From the NCBI RefSeq assembly GCF_030053115.1, contig NZ_CP125619.1, positions 6,161,001-6,225,000 on the forward strand: 64,000 nt of DNA. Direction: 5' to 3'. The stretch's first letter is position 1; the number at the start of each line of letters is the position of its first letter. Origin of the DNA: Pseudomonas svalbardensis (lineage in GTDB: Bacteria > Pseudomonadota > Gammaproteobacteria > Pseudomonadales > Pseudomonadaceae). The notes under the pieces were generated by a model. The model saw only the letters and a list, made by a program, of their open reading frames with translations. It was not told where the DNA came from and made no database searches. Below are positions 8,339-16,784 of the stretch, piece by piece. Made by a program: the position numbers and the translations under genes.

Positions 8339-9063
8339 TTTCGGATCACCACGGCAGTCAGATTGTCCCGAGCCGAGCCACGCAGGGCGCCGTCAAACAG
8401 ACGCTCCAGCGCAACGTGCGGCGCGGTCAGGCTCAGGGCGTTGCCCAAGGCATCGGTGCTCAGCCCTTGGTACAAACCATCGCTGCACAACAGAAACGTA
8501 TCGCCGGGGTAAACCTCGAGTTCGAGCACGTCCAGAGTCAGCACATCGGCTGCCCCAACCGCACGGGTCAGGGCATGGGCCGAAGGATGCGCACGGGCGT
8601 CCTCGATGCTCATCTGTTGCTCGTCGATGAGTTGTTGTTGCAGCGAATGGTCCTTGGACAGCTGATACAAACGCTGGCCACGCCACAGGTAGCAACGGCT
8701 GTCGCCGGCCCAGATGCAGGCCGCGCGATTACCTTCCACCAGCAGCGCCACCACGGTGCTGCCCATGATGCTGTCGTGGCGCCCGGCCGTGACGGTCAAC
8801 TCCTGACCCAAGCGGCGGTTGAGCCAGTGCAGGCACTGGCGAATACCTTTGAGTCGTTCGTCGAAGTCGTGCTGCACCGGCAATTCCGCCAGGCTGGCGA
8901 CGATCAACTGGCTGGCGATGTCGCCACCCTGATGACCGCCCATGCCATCCGCGACCACCCACAGCCCCTGCTGTGGGCAGTCCAGGAAAGCATCTTCGTT
9001 ACGCGCCCGAACCTTGCCCGGATCGGTACGCGCAGCGCTGCGCCAGGGACTGGCAACCAGCAT
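8335..9063 (-). CDS. stp1: PP2C-type protein phosphatase of the T6SS (Stp1/PppA-like)
   Basis: The 242-residue protein has the PP2C metal-binding motifs: RARNEDAFL near the N terminus, VVADGMGGHQGGDIAS, WAGDSRCYLW, LLCSDGLYQG and ARDNLTAVVI near the C terminus. All acidic ligands are present, so it should be active. It is expected to reverse phosphorylation by the kinase encoded next, and so damp T6SS firing. The start codon shares a base with the tssM stop (TGATG) and its stop overlaps the kinase start, so the three are translationally coupled. Confidence 0.92.
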   Translation of the reverse strand: MLVASPWRSAARTDPGKVRARNEDAFLDCPQQGLWVVADGMGGHQGGDIASQLIVASLAELPVQHDFDERLKGIRQCLHWLNRRLGQELTVTAGRHDSIMGSTVVALLVEGNRAACIWAGDSRCYLWRGQRLYQLSKDHSLQQQLIDEQQMSIEDARAHPSAHALTRAVGAADVLTLDVLELEVYPGDTFLLCSDGLYQGLSTDALGNALSLTAPHVALERLFDGALRGSARDNLTAVVIRK

Positions 9064-12000
9064 CAGAGCTGCACCGGCATACGGAAGGTACGCAGCACGC
9101 CCATGTCGAACGGGTTCGGTGTGCGCTGGCTGCTAAGCAGGTAATTGGCGCGCAGGCCGCCTACGTCAGCTTTGAGCACCAGCACATCGCGACCGCTCAG
9201 GTACTCGGTCTGCATCAGGTCGAACAGACGGAACAGCGACCATGGGCCGGTGTTCTTCTCGATGCCGATCGGGCGACCGGCCATTTTGTCGAGGACCAGG
9301 CTGGTGCGACCGTCTTCAGCGTCGGTCGGCCATTTGAACGACACCGGCACGATTGGGCCGTGGCGGTATTCGATGGTCTTGTCGCCAAACTTGAACTCGG
9401 AACGGCTGACGGCCGGGTCGAGGGTGTACGGCTCCAGTTTGAACTGCACTTGTGGCTCGGCCGGATTGATCGAGAAGAAGCTCTGGCGAATCACTTGTGC
9501 CGCGGCCATCTGGTCGAGGTAGACCTTGGAGATCGGCATGCTGTGACCGTCGATGCTGCGCAGGCGGTAGTTGCCTGGATCGCCACTCACGAACGGACGC
9601 ATGTAGGTATCAAAGAAGCGATCGTTGATGCCCTGCGCCTTGAAGAACTCGCGGAAGTCGCTGATCGCAACGTCGCTGGTGCTGTGGGCGGTGAACGGAT
9701 AACGCTTGTTGATCGCCTTGCCATAGAAGCTATACAGCTCGCTCTGATAACGCTGGTTCAGGTACTGGTAGGAGTCGTTCAGCACCAGACGCCAGGTGTC
9801 TTCAGCCAGTACGTTGAACCACACGCTGACCGGACGCGGCAGACGGTTGGAGGCATTGCGCAAGTTGCTCAGCGCATCACGCTGACCGCTCATGCGGGTC
9901 TTGGCCATTTCGAACGCAGCCTGTTCCGGCGCACTGGCACGAGCGAGGCTCGCTAGTTGCAGTTGCAGGTCGTTGAGCGCCGTCAGGGCCGGGGTCAAAT
10001 CAGCGGCCGGGCCGTTGTTGTCATCCAGCAAACGGTGCAGCGGTTCGAAGCGGCGTTGCAGGGATTTCTTCGCGGTGTCCGGCAGGTTTTTGATCGCTGC
10101 CATGTCCGAAGCCTGGTCTGCTGCGGCAGACGCCAGTTTGCCCAGCTTGCCCAACTTGCCTTTCTGCTCTCCCAGCGCTGCAGCGGCATCAGCCGCTTGA
10201 TCAACCGGTTCGGCTTCTGCCGGGAAACGGGTGTTCTCGCGCACTTCCACCAGCAGTTGCAGCACCGGGGAGTTGGCCGAGGTCAGGCCAGCCAGTTGCT
10301 CGGCGCCTTCACCGGCGTCGTTGATCGGTGGCAAGGCAACCTGCCCGACCGCTTCGCTCCAGAAGTTGGCGTAGTCGCGGAAGTACAGTTGCTCCAGTTC
10401 GACCATCAGGCGACGCAAGTCCATGCCGCTGATGCCCGAGCCTTCGCCCAGCACCCAGTTGTCACGCAGGATATCGGTGACCAGCGCACTGCCCTGAACC
10501 GAGAAGTACTGCTGATAACCCTGTTGGGTGTAGAAACCCGGGATCACGTATTCGGTGCCGACAAACAGCGCACCTTGTGGGCCCAAGTGTTGGCTGAGGC
10601 GATATTCGGGCAGGTTGCGGGCCTGCTCGCGCAGCATCCGGTAAACCACGTTGGCCAGCGACTCGCTGCGCAACACCTGGCGCGCCTGAGCCACCAGCTG
10701 ATCGTTCAGCGGGTAGATAAACGGCTGCTTCAGCAAACGCTCGAAGTGCGTGTTCAAACCGTTCTGCACGGCGGTGTTGCCGGCGTAACGCTGGGACCAT
10801 TCGGTGGCAACCCAATCCTTGAGCCACGGGCCGTCGCGACGGTCTTTCATGTTCAACATCAGGTACGCACGCAGGCTGTTGAGCAGGCGTTCGCGGTCCT
10901 TCATGTTGGCGCGGATCTGCCCTTCCAGCAGGGTCGCAACCTTCGGCAGCAGTTGCGCTTCAAGCTCCCGCTCGTAGGCCTCCTTGACCACCGGATTGAC
11001 CTCTTCGCCTTGGTACAGGCCGCCACGTTCGTGGTACGACACGTCACCTTTTTTCGGGAAGACCTGAGTCGCCGCGTAACTGGTGTCGAGGGGCTTGAGC
11101 ACTGCCATGGAATCATCACGCGCGGTCAGGGCCGAGCGCTGTTGCGTCCAGTTGGTAGCCAGGTTACGCAGGTTTTCCAGACGCTCGTAGTTGGCCGAGA
11201 ATCCGCCCGCCCACAGCATGCCGAACAGTGCCAGCGCGGACAATGCGCCCACGTACAACGCGCGCTGGCCCCAATGGATGCGGCTGCGTTCGCGTTTGTC
11301 CAGACCGGCCAGATCGGCCTCGGGGAAAATAACCCGGCTGAGCAAGTGGTGAATGAAGCGCGAACGGCCGCTGCGCAAGGTTGGCAGCACGCCAGCGTTC
11401 AGGCCCAGATTGGCGCCGATGCCGGCGGTGGTCTGGTCCATTTCTTGAGTCAGGTGCGGTGCGCTGGTCAGGTAAAAACCGCGCAACTGGCTGACACGCT
11501 GGTAGCGGTTGCCGGTGAACGCCATGTCGACGAACAGGCACAGACGCTCGCCGATCTGCCCCAGTTGATGCGGGAAGTCGAGGATGCGGCCACGGCGCTG
11601 GGTGTCGCGCTCCTGGTGCATGCGCATGATCACTTGGCTGTTCAGGCGACGCAGCAGCTCTTCGAACTCGGCGCGCAGGACGGCGACGTCGGTGCCGCTC
11701 TGCTCTTTGCGGAAGCTGGTGCCGAGCACCTGATCGCTTTCTTCGCGGGTCAGCTGATCGAAGAACTCGTCGAAACCGAGCAGCTTGTCAGCCTTGCTCA
11801 GCACCAGATAAATCGGCACATCGACGTGCAGTTTCTGATGCACATCTTGAAGGCGGGCACGCACCTGGCGAGCCAGGGTGTCGAGGTCTTGCTCGCTGCC
11901 GCCCAGCAGGGTTTCCACCGGAATGGTCACCAGCACACCGTTCAACGGACGGTTGCGGCGACGCTTGCGCAGCAGGTCGAGCAAGGTGCTCCAGGCGCTG

Positions 12001-12602
12001 CCATCGACTTCGGCATCCGGCTGGGTCAGGTAACGCCCGGCGGTGTCGATCAGCACACCGTGATCGGCGAAGTACCAGTCGCAATGACGGGTGCCGAGGG
12101 TGTCGCGGGTCAGCTTGCGGTCGATCTTGTTGATCGGAAACTCAAGGCCCGAGAAGTCCAGCAGGCTGGTCTTGCCGCTGCCCTGTGGGCCGATCAGCAA
12201 GTACCAAGGCAAATCGCTGCGCCAGCGTTCGCTGCGACCGCGATAGAGGCTCGAGGTCTTCAGGGTTTTCAACGCATCCTTGAAGCGTACGCGAAGCTCT
12301 TTCTGCTCTTCGTCGATCAGCTCTTCACGGCGGATACGATCCTGGCCGTCTTCGGTGTCTTCGATGGCTTTCTTGCGTACGCCAGCGCGCCAGCTGACGA
12401 AGACCATGGTCAGGCCCCAGATCAGGAACAGCACACTGATGGTCAGCAGGCGGGAGGTCGAACCTTCCCAGAACTTGTAGTCATTGACCGCCAGCAGTGG
12501 CCCGACGAACCACACCAGCAGCGCGACGAACAGCACCAGCAACAAGGTCCAGACCCAGGTCTGACGCAAGAATGCGCCGACTTTCTTGAAAAACTTTTTC
12601 AT
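9063..12602 (-). CDS. tssM: T6SS inner-membrane core protein TssM (IcmF)
   Basis: The 1179-residue protein has two N-terminal membrane segments (about 16-38 and 50-70), a cytoplasmic domain with a Walker A motif GPQGSGKT (138-145), a third membrane segment (ALYVGALSALALFGMLWAGGF) and a long periplasmic region ending in the IcmF C-terminal domain that contacts TssJ. It forms the membrane complex with TssJ and TssL. The start ATG before KKFFKKVGAF is preferred over an upstream ATG in the same frame because the preceding residues (an RSRSR run) are not family-like and the gene then starts just after tssL ends. The intact Walker motif suggests an NTP-binding TssM. Confidence 0.95.
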   Translation of the reverse strand: MKKFFKKVGAFLRQTWVWTLLLVLFVALLVWFVGPLLAVNDYKFWEGSTSRLLTISVLFLIWGLTMVFVSWRAGVRKKAIEDTEDGQDRIRREELIDEEQKELRVRFKDALKTLKTSSLYRGRSERWRSDLPWYLLIGPQGSGKTSLLDFSGLEFPINKIDRKLTRDTLGTRHCDWYFADHGVLIDTAGRYLTQPDAEVDGSAWSTLLDLLRKRRRNRPLNGVLVTIPVETLLGGSEQDLDTLARQVRARLQDVHQKLHVDVPIYLVLSKADKLLGFDEFFDQLTREESDQVLGTSFRKEQSGTDVAVLRAEFEELLRRLNSQVIMRMHQERDTQRRGRILDFPHQLGQIGERLCLFVDMAFTGNRYQRVSQLRGFYLTSAPHLTQEMDQTTAGIGANLGLNAGVLPTLRSGRSRFIHHLLSRVIFPEADLAGLDKRERSRIHWGQRALYVGALSALALFGMLWAGGFSANYERLENLRNLATNWTQQRSALTARDDSMAVLKPLDTSYAATQVFPKKGDVSYHERGGLYQGEEVNPVVKEAYERELEAQLLPKVATLLEGQIRANMKDRERLLNSLRAYLMLNMKDRRDGPWLKDWVATEWSQRYAGNTAVQNGLNTHFERLLKQPFIYPLNDQLVAQARQVLRSESLANVVYRMLREQARNLPEYRLSQHLGPQGALFVGTEYVIPGFYTQQGYQQYFSVQGSALVTDILRDNWVLGEGSGISGMDLRRLMVELEQLYFRDYANFWSEAVGQVALPPINDAGEGAEQLAGLTSANSPVLQLLVEVRENTRFPAEAEPVDQAADAAAALGEQKGKLGKLGKLASAAADQASDMAAIKNLPDTAKKSLQRRFEPLHRLLDDNNGPAADLTPALTALNDLQLQLASLARASAPEQAAFEMAKTRMSGQRDALSNLRNASNRLPRPVSVWFNVLAEDTWRLVLNDSYQYLNQRYQSELYSFYGKAINKRYPFTAHSTSDVAISDFREFFKAQGINDRFFDTYMRPFVSGDPGNYRLRSIDGHSMPISKVYLDQMAAAQVIRQSFFSINPAEPQVQFKLEPYTLDPAVSRSEFKFGDKTIEYRHGPIVPVSFKWPTDAEDGRTSLVLDKMAGRPIGIEKNTGPWSLFRLFDLMQTEYLSGRDVLVLKADVGGLRANYLLSSQRTPNPFDMGVLRTFRMPVQL

Positions 12603-12615
12603 CACACGTCCCTGT

Positions 12616-13491
12616 TTACGGCTGCGACTGCGGCTGGACCGCGGCCGGATCAAGCTGCTGATAAGGTTGCAGAACGGTTTCGCGTTGCTCGCCCAGTACC
12701 CAGGCGAAGCCCGAATACATCACCACCAGGCAAACCACGGTGAACAACACCACCATCCACGCTGGCACGATGCGCACCAGGCTGCGGCGCTGATCATTCA
12801 AGCCTTCCCAATGCGGCGACAGTTCGCGCGGCACGTCGCCGCGAAGTTGGCGAATCTGGCGATACAAGGCGTCGCGGATGCCTTCGAGCTCGAGCATGCC
12901 GCGGGCTTGCACCCGGTACTTGCCTTCGAAGCCCAGCGACAGGCACAGGTACATCAGCTCCAGCATCGGCAGGTGCTTGACCGGGTTTTTCGACAGGCGA
13001 TCCAGCAGTTGGAAGAACTTCTCGCCGCCGAAGGTTTCGTTGTGGAAGCTGCTGAGCAGGCTCATCTGCGACCACTCGCTTTCGTTGCCCCACGGCGTGG
13101 TCACGACGGCTTCGTCGACCACGGTGCAGAGCACGTAACGCGCGGCCATCACCTGGCTGCTTTCGGCGCCGTTGTGCAGCGCACGCACTTCAAACAGTTT
13201 CAGCCCGGCGGTCAGTCGCTCGTTGAGCGCGTACATGTCTTCGCGGGTGTCGCTGTGCTTGAGTCGCACCACTTCCGACAACAGGTCGGAGGCGGCTGCG
13301 ACCAGCGAATTGAGGCTGATGTTGAACGCTTCAGCCGGGCGCAAGCGTGCGGCGTAGATCATCCGTTCTTCGAGCTGTTCGAAACGCGGCGGTGCGGCGA
13401 AATCTGTCAGCGGGCTCGAAGCAGGGCCGTGGCCCTGGCGGTCGAGCAGGACGGTTTTATCGTCCTGGGTATGTTCCATGTCCTTGATCAT
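12616..13491 (-). CDS. tssL: T6SS inner-membrane protein TssL (DotU)
   Basis: The 291-residue protein is a DotU/TssL family member. Its cytoplasmic part carries the usual DEAVVTTPWGNESEWS block and the LSLGFEGKYRV motif, followed by one membrane anchor near residues 250-275 (IVPAWMVVLFTVVCLVVMYSGF). No peptidoglycan-binding OmpA domain follows, so anchoring to the wall must come from another subunit. It links TssM to the baseplate. AGGAA lies 9 nt before the chosen ATG, 5 nt downstream of the tssK stop. Confidence 0.95.
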   Translation of the reverse strand: MIKDMEHTQDDKTVLLDRQGHGPASSPLTDFAAPPRFEQLEERMIYAARLRPAEAFNISLNSLVAAASDLLSEVVRLKHSDTREDMYALNERLTAGLKLFEVRALHNGAESSQVMAARYVLCTVVDEAVVTTPWGNESEWSQMSLLSSFHNETFGGEKFFQLLDRLSKNPVKHLPMLELMYLCLSLGFEGKYRVQARGMLELEGIRDALYRQIRQLRGDVPRELSPHWEGLNDQRRSLVRIVPAWMVVLFTVVCLVVMYSGFAWVLGEQRETVLQPYQQLDPAAVQPQSQP

Positions 13492-13496
13492 GTCGG

Positions 13497-14828
13497 TCAG
13501 TTCCTGATGGCCCAGAATTTCAGTTCAAGCTCGGCGAATTCGCCGGACACGTGGAACGCGAAGCCGCCGGAGCGCTCGAGTTGTGCCAGGTCTTCGGAAC
13601 TGAGTTCGAGAATGAAATAGGTTTTGTTGGAGTGGAACGCGATCTGCCGCGGGGCCACCGGCAACGGTTTGACCTTGATGCCAGGCAGATGCAGGTTGAC
13701 CAGTTGGCGAATACGCTCCACCGGGCCGACCTTGAGGTGCGCGGGCAAGCGATGGCGCAGTTCTTCGGAGTCGCAGTTGGCACTGGCGGCGAGCACGAAC
13801 GAGGCCGAGCCCAGCAGTTTGTGGTCGTGCAACGGCGAGACGATGATCCCGTATTGGCGCGCTTGCAGGACCAGTTCGATGGCGTGCTGTTCGAGCACCA
13901 TCGACAGCACCTGACGAATCGCTTCCATCAGCTTGCGGAAGCTCGCGCCCTGGTCGCTGTGCTGGTAACGGCTGTCCAGGCGCGGGCGTTTGCTGTCGCT
14001 GGAGAAGGTCGCCAGATCGCCGAGCATGGTCAGCAGCGTGCGGTACAACTCTTCCGGGTGAACCTGCTCCAGGCCGAGGTAGTGGCGCAGCAGCAGTTCG
14101 GTGCGGTTGATCAGTTGCAGCATCATGAAGTCGCCGACTTCCGCACCGCCTACTTTGCCGTTGGAGCGGATCCGCTCGGCGATGGTGTCGCCCCGGTGGC
14201 CGAGCATGCTGATCACTTCTTTCAGGCACGACAGCAGGTAGCTGGACGAATGCGCCTGAATGTAGGTCGGCACGAAGTCCGGGTCGAGGCTGATCACGCC
14301 GTCGGGCGTGGTGTCGAGCACTTCGCAGATCTTCAGTTTCACGTAGGCCTGGTCGCTCTGCTGCTCGCCGAGCAACAGTTTGAAGTCCGGACGGCCGCAG
14401 CTGACCTGGCTGGCGGAATCGTCGCCGGCGTTGGAATCGGCGACTTCCGCTTCGTACGCGGTGTAGCGCGCCAGCACGTCGGATTGCTCCGGACGACGCG
14501 ACTCGATGTGGTTGCCGGTGACCAATGGCAGCGCCAGGTAGATCGGCGTATGACCGGTGTTCGGCGGCACGTCGAGGGCCAACGGCTCAGTGTTGCCGCC
14601 GAGTTCAAACAGGCTGCCGTCCGGCAGAATCCCCGAGGCCTGGCTGATCACCAGTTTGCCCATGTTGAGGAACTGCAAGTCGATGTCCAGGTTCAGGAAG
14701 CCCCAGGTGTAGCTGCCCAGCAACTGCGTGCGGGTCTTCATCTGGTGGTCGTAGTAGCGATCGTTGTGCTGGAAGTGCTGCGGGCGCAGCAGCATGCCTT
14801 CCTGCCAAATCACTTTATGGGAATTCAT
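13497..14828 (-). CDS. tssK: T6SS baseplate protein TssK
   Basis: The 443-residue protein starts with the family signature HKVIWQEGMLLRPQHFQ and has the expected length. TssK trimers connect the baseplate wedge (TssE-F-G) to the cytoplasmic face of the TssJLM complex. It lies in the conserved tssJ-K-L-M order, with only 2 bp between the tssJ stop and its start, so all are probably one transcript. Confidence 0.96.
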   Translation of the reverse strand: MNSHKVIWQEGMLLRPQHFQHNDRYYDHQMKTRTQLLGSYTWGFLNLDIDLQFLNMGKLVISQASGILPDGSLFELGGNTEPLALDVPPNTGHTPIYLALPLVTGNHIESRRPEQSDVLARYTAYEAEVADSNAGDDSASQVSCGRPDFKLLLGEQQSDQAYVKLKICEVLDTTPDGVISLDPDFVPTYIQAHSSSYLLSCLKEVISMLGHRGDTIAERIRSNGKVGGAEVGDFMMLQLINRTELLLRHYLGLEQVHPEELYRTLLTMLGDLATFSSDSKRPRLDSRYQHSDQGASFRKLMEAIRQVLSMVLEQHAIELVLQARQYGIIVSPLHDHKLLGSASFVLAASANCDSEELRHRLPAHLKVGPVERIRQLVNLHLPGIKVKPLPVAPRQIAFHSNKTYFILELSSEDLAQLERSGGFAFHVSGEFAELELKFWAIRN

Positions 14829-14830
14829 GA

Positions 14831-15340
14831 TCAGTCATCCGCCTTGGCGAGCGTTTCGTTGCTGTTGCGGATGCCGGCCTGGTCGAGGGTCAGATCAGCG
14901 TCGGTGACTTCCACCGGGGTGACTTGCACCGTGTAGCGCCATTTGGTTTCCGGCAGATCGCGGTAGGCGGCGAGGATGCCGACGTAACGACTGCCCTCCT
15001 CCACGCTGAGTTTCATCTCCACGGTTTCACCTGGACGCAGTTCAATTTCTTCGCTGGCCACCAGGTCCGGGGCCAGGGATTCCTTGGCGCGCTCGTACAG
15101 GCTGAAGAAATCAGCGTTCTCGAACGTCACCGGATGCTTAAGCTCGAACAGACGGACAACGATCGGCGACGGACGCCCGTTGAGGTCCGGGTTCAGCTGA
15201 TCGCTGGCGGTCAGCTTCAGGTTGAGTTTGGTGACGTGGGAATACGGCGACAGCGACGAGCAGCCGGCCAGCAGCACCAGGGCCGCGAACGCCGTCAGCG
15301 TCTTGAAAAAAGCGGTCGAGCAGCGAGACATGCGCATCAT
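14831..15340 (-). CDS. tssJ: T6SS outer-membrane lipoprotein TssJ
   Basis: The 169-residue precursor has a lipoprotein signal ending in a LLAGC lipobox with Cys 27, followed by SSLSPYSHVTKLNLKLTAS, typical of TssJ. The lipidated protein sits in the outer membrane and binds the periplasmic end of TssM. The first ATG overlaps the stop of the FHA gene (ATGA). A third in-frame Met (position 4) has AAGGATG 6-8 nt upstream and is also a possible start; the mature protein is the same. Confidence 0.95.
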   Translation of the reverse strand: MMRMSRCSTAFFKTLTAFAALVLLAGCSSLSPYSHVTKLNLKLTASDQLNPDLNGRPSPIVVRLFELKHPVTFENADFFSLYERAKESLAPDLVASEEIELRPGETVEMKLSVEEGSRYVGILAAYRDLPETKWRYTVQVTPVEVTDADLTLDQAGIRNSNETLAKADD

Positions 15341-16533
15341 CCTTGGTGGTCGGTGTGAAGGGTGGAAATCAGGCGGATCTGTTCTTCGTAGGCCTGAGCG
15401 AAGTCGCGGGCCAGCAGGCGCTCGCTCCAGTCATCGTCCTGACGCAGGGCCTGGTGATAACGACCGTAAGCTCTCCAGCGACTGCCGGACGTGGCCAGCA
15501 AAGGCTTGTTGTCGCGCTCGAAACGCAGGGTCAATTGCTGTGGCGAGAAGTGTTCAAGCGTGCCGCGAACAGCGGCGCGGCTGGCCGTCAGCAAGGCCAC
15601 CTGATGCGCCTGCAAATCGCGGAACGCACGGGAGACCGCCTGCTCGGCCGGCAACTGACCCGGCTTGTTACCCTGCAACAAAATGCCCAGCGCTTCACCG
15701 GCATCGACGGCAAATTTCAGTGGGTTTTTGTTCGTGCCTTGCACGGTGGTCTGGGCCAGACGCAGTTCGTTTTTCAGTTCGCTGCGGGTGCGCAGGCTCT
15801 GCTGCAAACCGCCGACGCTTTGCTTGAGCAGGCGTGCAGCGTTCAGCGCCAGGGCTTCGCGGGCATCGTGGTCGAGGCCTTTGAGGTCCACGCCCAGCGC
15901 CGCACCGAAGTGCTCCCAGAAACCTTCACTCTGACGCTCGACCGCTTTCGGCGGTGGCGCGGGGGCTGGCTCTGCCGGGGCGTTGATCAGCTCCGGCACC
16001 ATCAGGCTTTCCATGTCGATGCGCGCATAGTCGGCGCGCTGACGGGTGTCCTCGATGGTCGTGCTCGGGGAGATCAGCTCGTCGATTTCCGAGTACACGC
16101 GCTCTTGCTGATCGAGGGCATTGAGTGGGTCGAGATCGAGAAACGCGTCATCAGGGATGATGCTGCCTGCCGCTTGCGGACGGCCGACTTCAACGTCGAA
16201 GGTCGCCGGGTCGCGCACCAGCCGCGCACGGATCTCGAAGTCACCCAGCACGTAGACGCTGCCGTGCTCGATGCGCATCGCTTCGCCCTTGCGCAGGCGC
16301 GCGCCGCTTTCGCTGTCCTGGATACCGTTGCTGCTGGTATCGGTCAGGAAAAACGTGCCTTCGCGGTAGCTGATCAACGCGTGGTGGTTGGACAGGTGAC
16401 GCTTGCGGTCCGGGATGATCCAGTCGCAATCCTCGCCCCGACCGATCACGCCACCGGCCTGTTTGAAGGTCTTCTGGCACAAATCCGTGGGCACGAACTG
16501 CTTGGTGTTCAGCATTTCGAAAACCAGTTCCAT
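15337..16533 (-). CDS. tagH: FHA-domain T6SS regulator (TagH/Fha2)
   Basis: The 398-residue protein has an N-terminal forkhead-associated domain with GRGEDCDWIIP (31-41), RHLSNHHALI (45-54) and TSSNG (66-70), the phosphothreonine-binding residues of the fold. The C-terminal ~190 residues match the type VI FHA C-terminal domain (FWEHFGAALGVDLKGLDHDAREAL onward). It should read phosphorylation by the kinase at 7337 and promote assembly of the machine. AAGGAGTATCACC before the ATG at 16533 decides the start over one 21 bp upstream. Confidence 0.92.
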   Translation of the reverse strand: MELVFEMLNTKQFVPTDLCQKTFKQAGGVIGRGEDCDWIIPDRKRHLSNHHALISYREGTFFLTDTSSNGIQDSESGARLRKGEAMRIEHGSVYVLGDFEIRARLVRDPATFDVEVGRPQAAGSIIPDDAFLDLDPLNALDQQERVYSEIDELISPSTTIEDTRQRADYARIDMESLMVPELINAPAEPAPAPPPKAVERQSEGFWEHFGAALGVDLKGLDHDAREALALNAARLLKQSVGGLQQSLRTRSELKNELRLAQTTVQGTNKNPLKFAVDAGEALGILLQGNKPGQLPAEQAVSRAFRDLQAHQVALLTASRAAVRGTLEHFSPQQLTLRFERDNKPLLATSGSRWRAYGRYHQALRQDDDWSERLLARDFAQAYEEQIRLISTLHTDHQG

Positions 16534-16550
16534 GGTGATACTCCTTGCGG

Positions 16551-16691
16551 TCACTTGCCGCGATTGACCGCCTGCGGATCACCCAATGGGCGATAGGTGT
16601 TGTCGTTGTATTTGTAATTGCCGCTACAGCCGCCGAGGCCGCATAGAACGACGAGGGTCAGCAGGACGGCTTGCCAGTGACGAACAGACAT
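16551..16691 (-). CDS. 46-residue lipoprotein at the OrfX position of HSI-II
   Basis: A short frame encodes 46 residues beginning MSVRHWQAVLLTLVVLCGLGG and then CSGNYKYNDNTYRPLG. The LGGC lipobox predicts lipidation at Cys 22, leaving a mature tail of only 25 residues rich in Asn, Tyr and Asp. Serine at +2 suggests transport to the outer membrane. It lies between the sigma54 activator and fha genes, the place of the uncharacterised orfX in P. aeruginosa HSI-II. It is small enough to be missed by standard length cut-offs. GACCCTCTG precedes the ATG, so the ribosome site is weak. Function unknown. Confidence 0.75.
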   Translation of the reverse strand: MSVRHWQAVLLTLVVLCGLGGCSGNYKYNDNTYRPLGDPQAVNRGK

Positions 16692-16784
16692 CAGAGGGTC
16701 TCCAGGGGTAGACAAAGTACAAAGCGCCGACCCGTTTGGGCGGCGCTATTGGAAGCGGATGAGGTGAAGTCGACGGTTGTTTGC

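Noticed and set aside
9957..12743. A 928-codon open frame on the plus strand across tssM
   Set aside because: It is antisense to tssM, which has clear motifs. Long shadow frames are expected at this GC content, and its composition (rich in Gln, His, Ala, Val) is typical of antisense translation.
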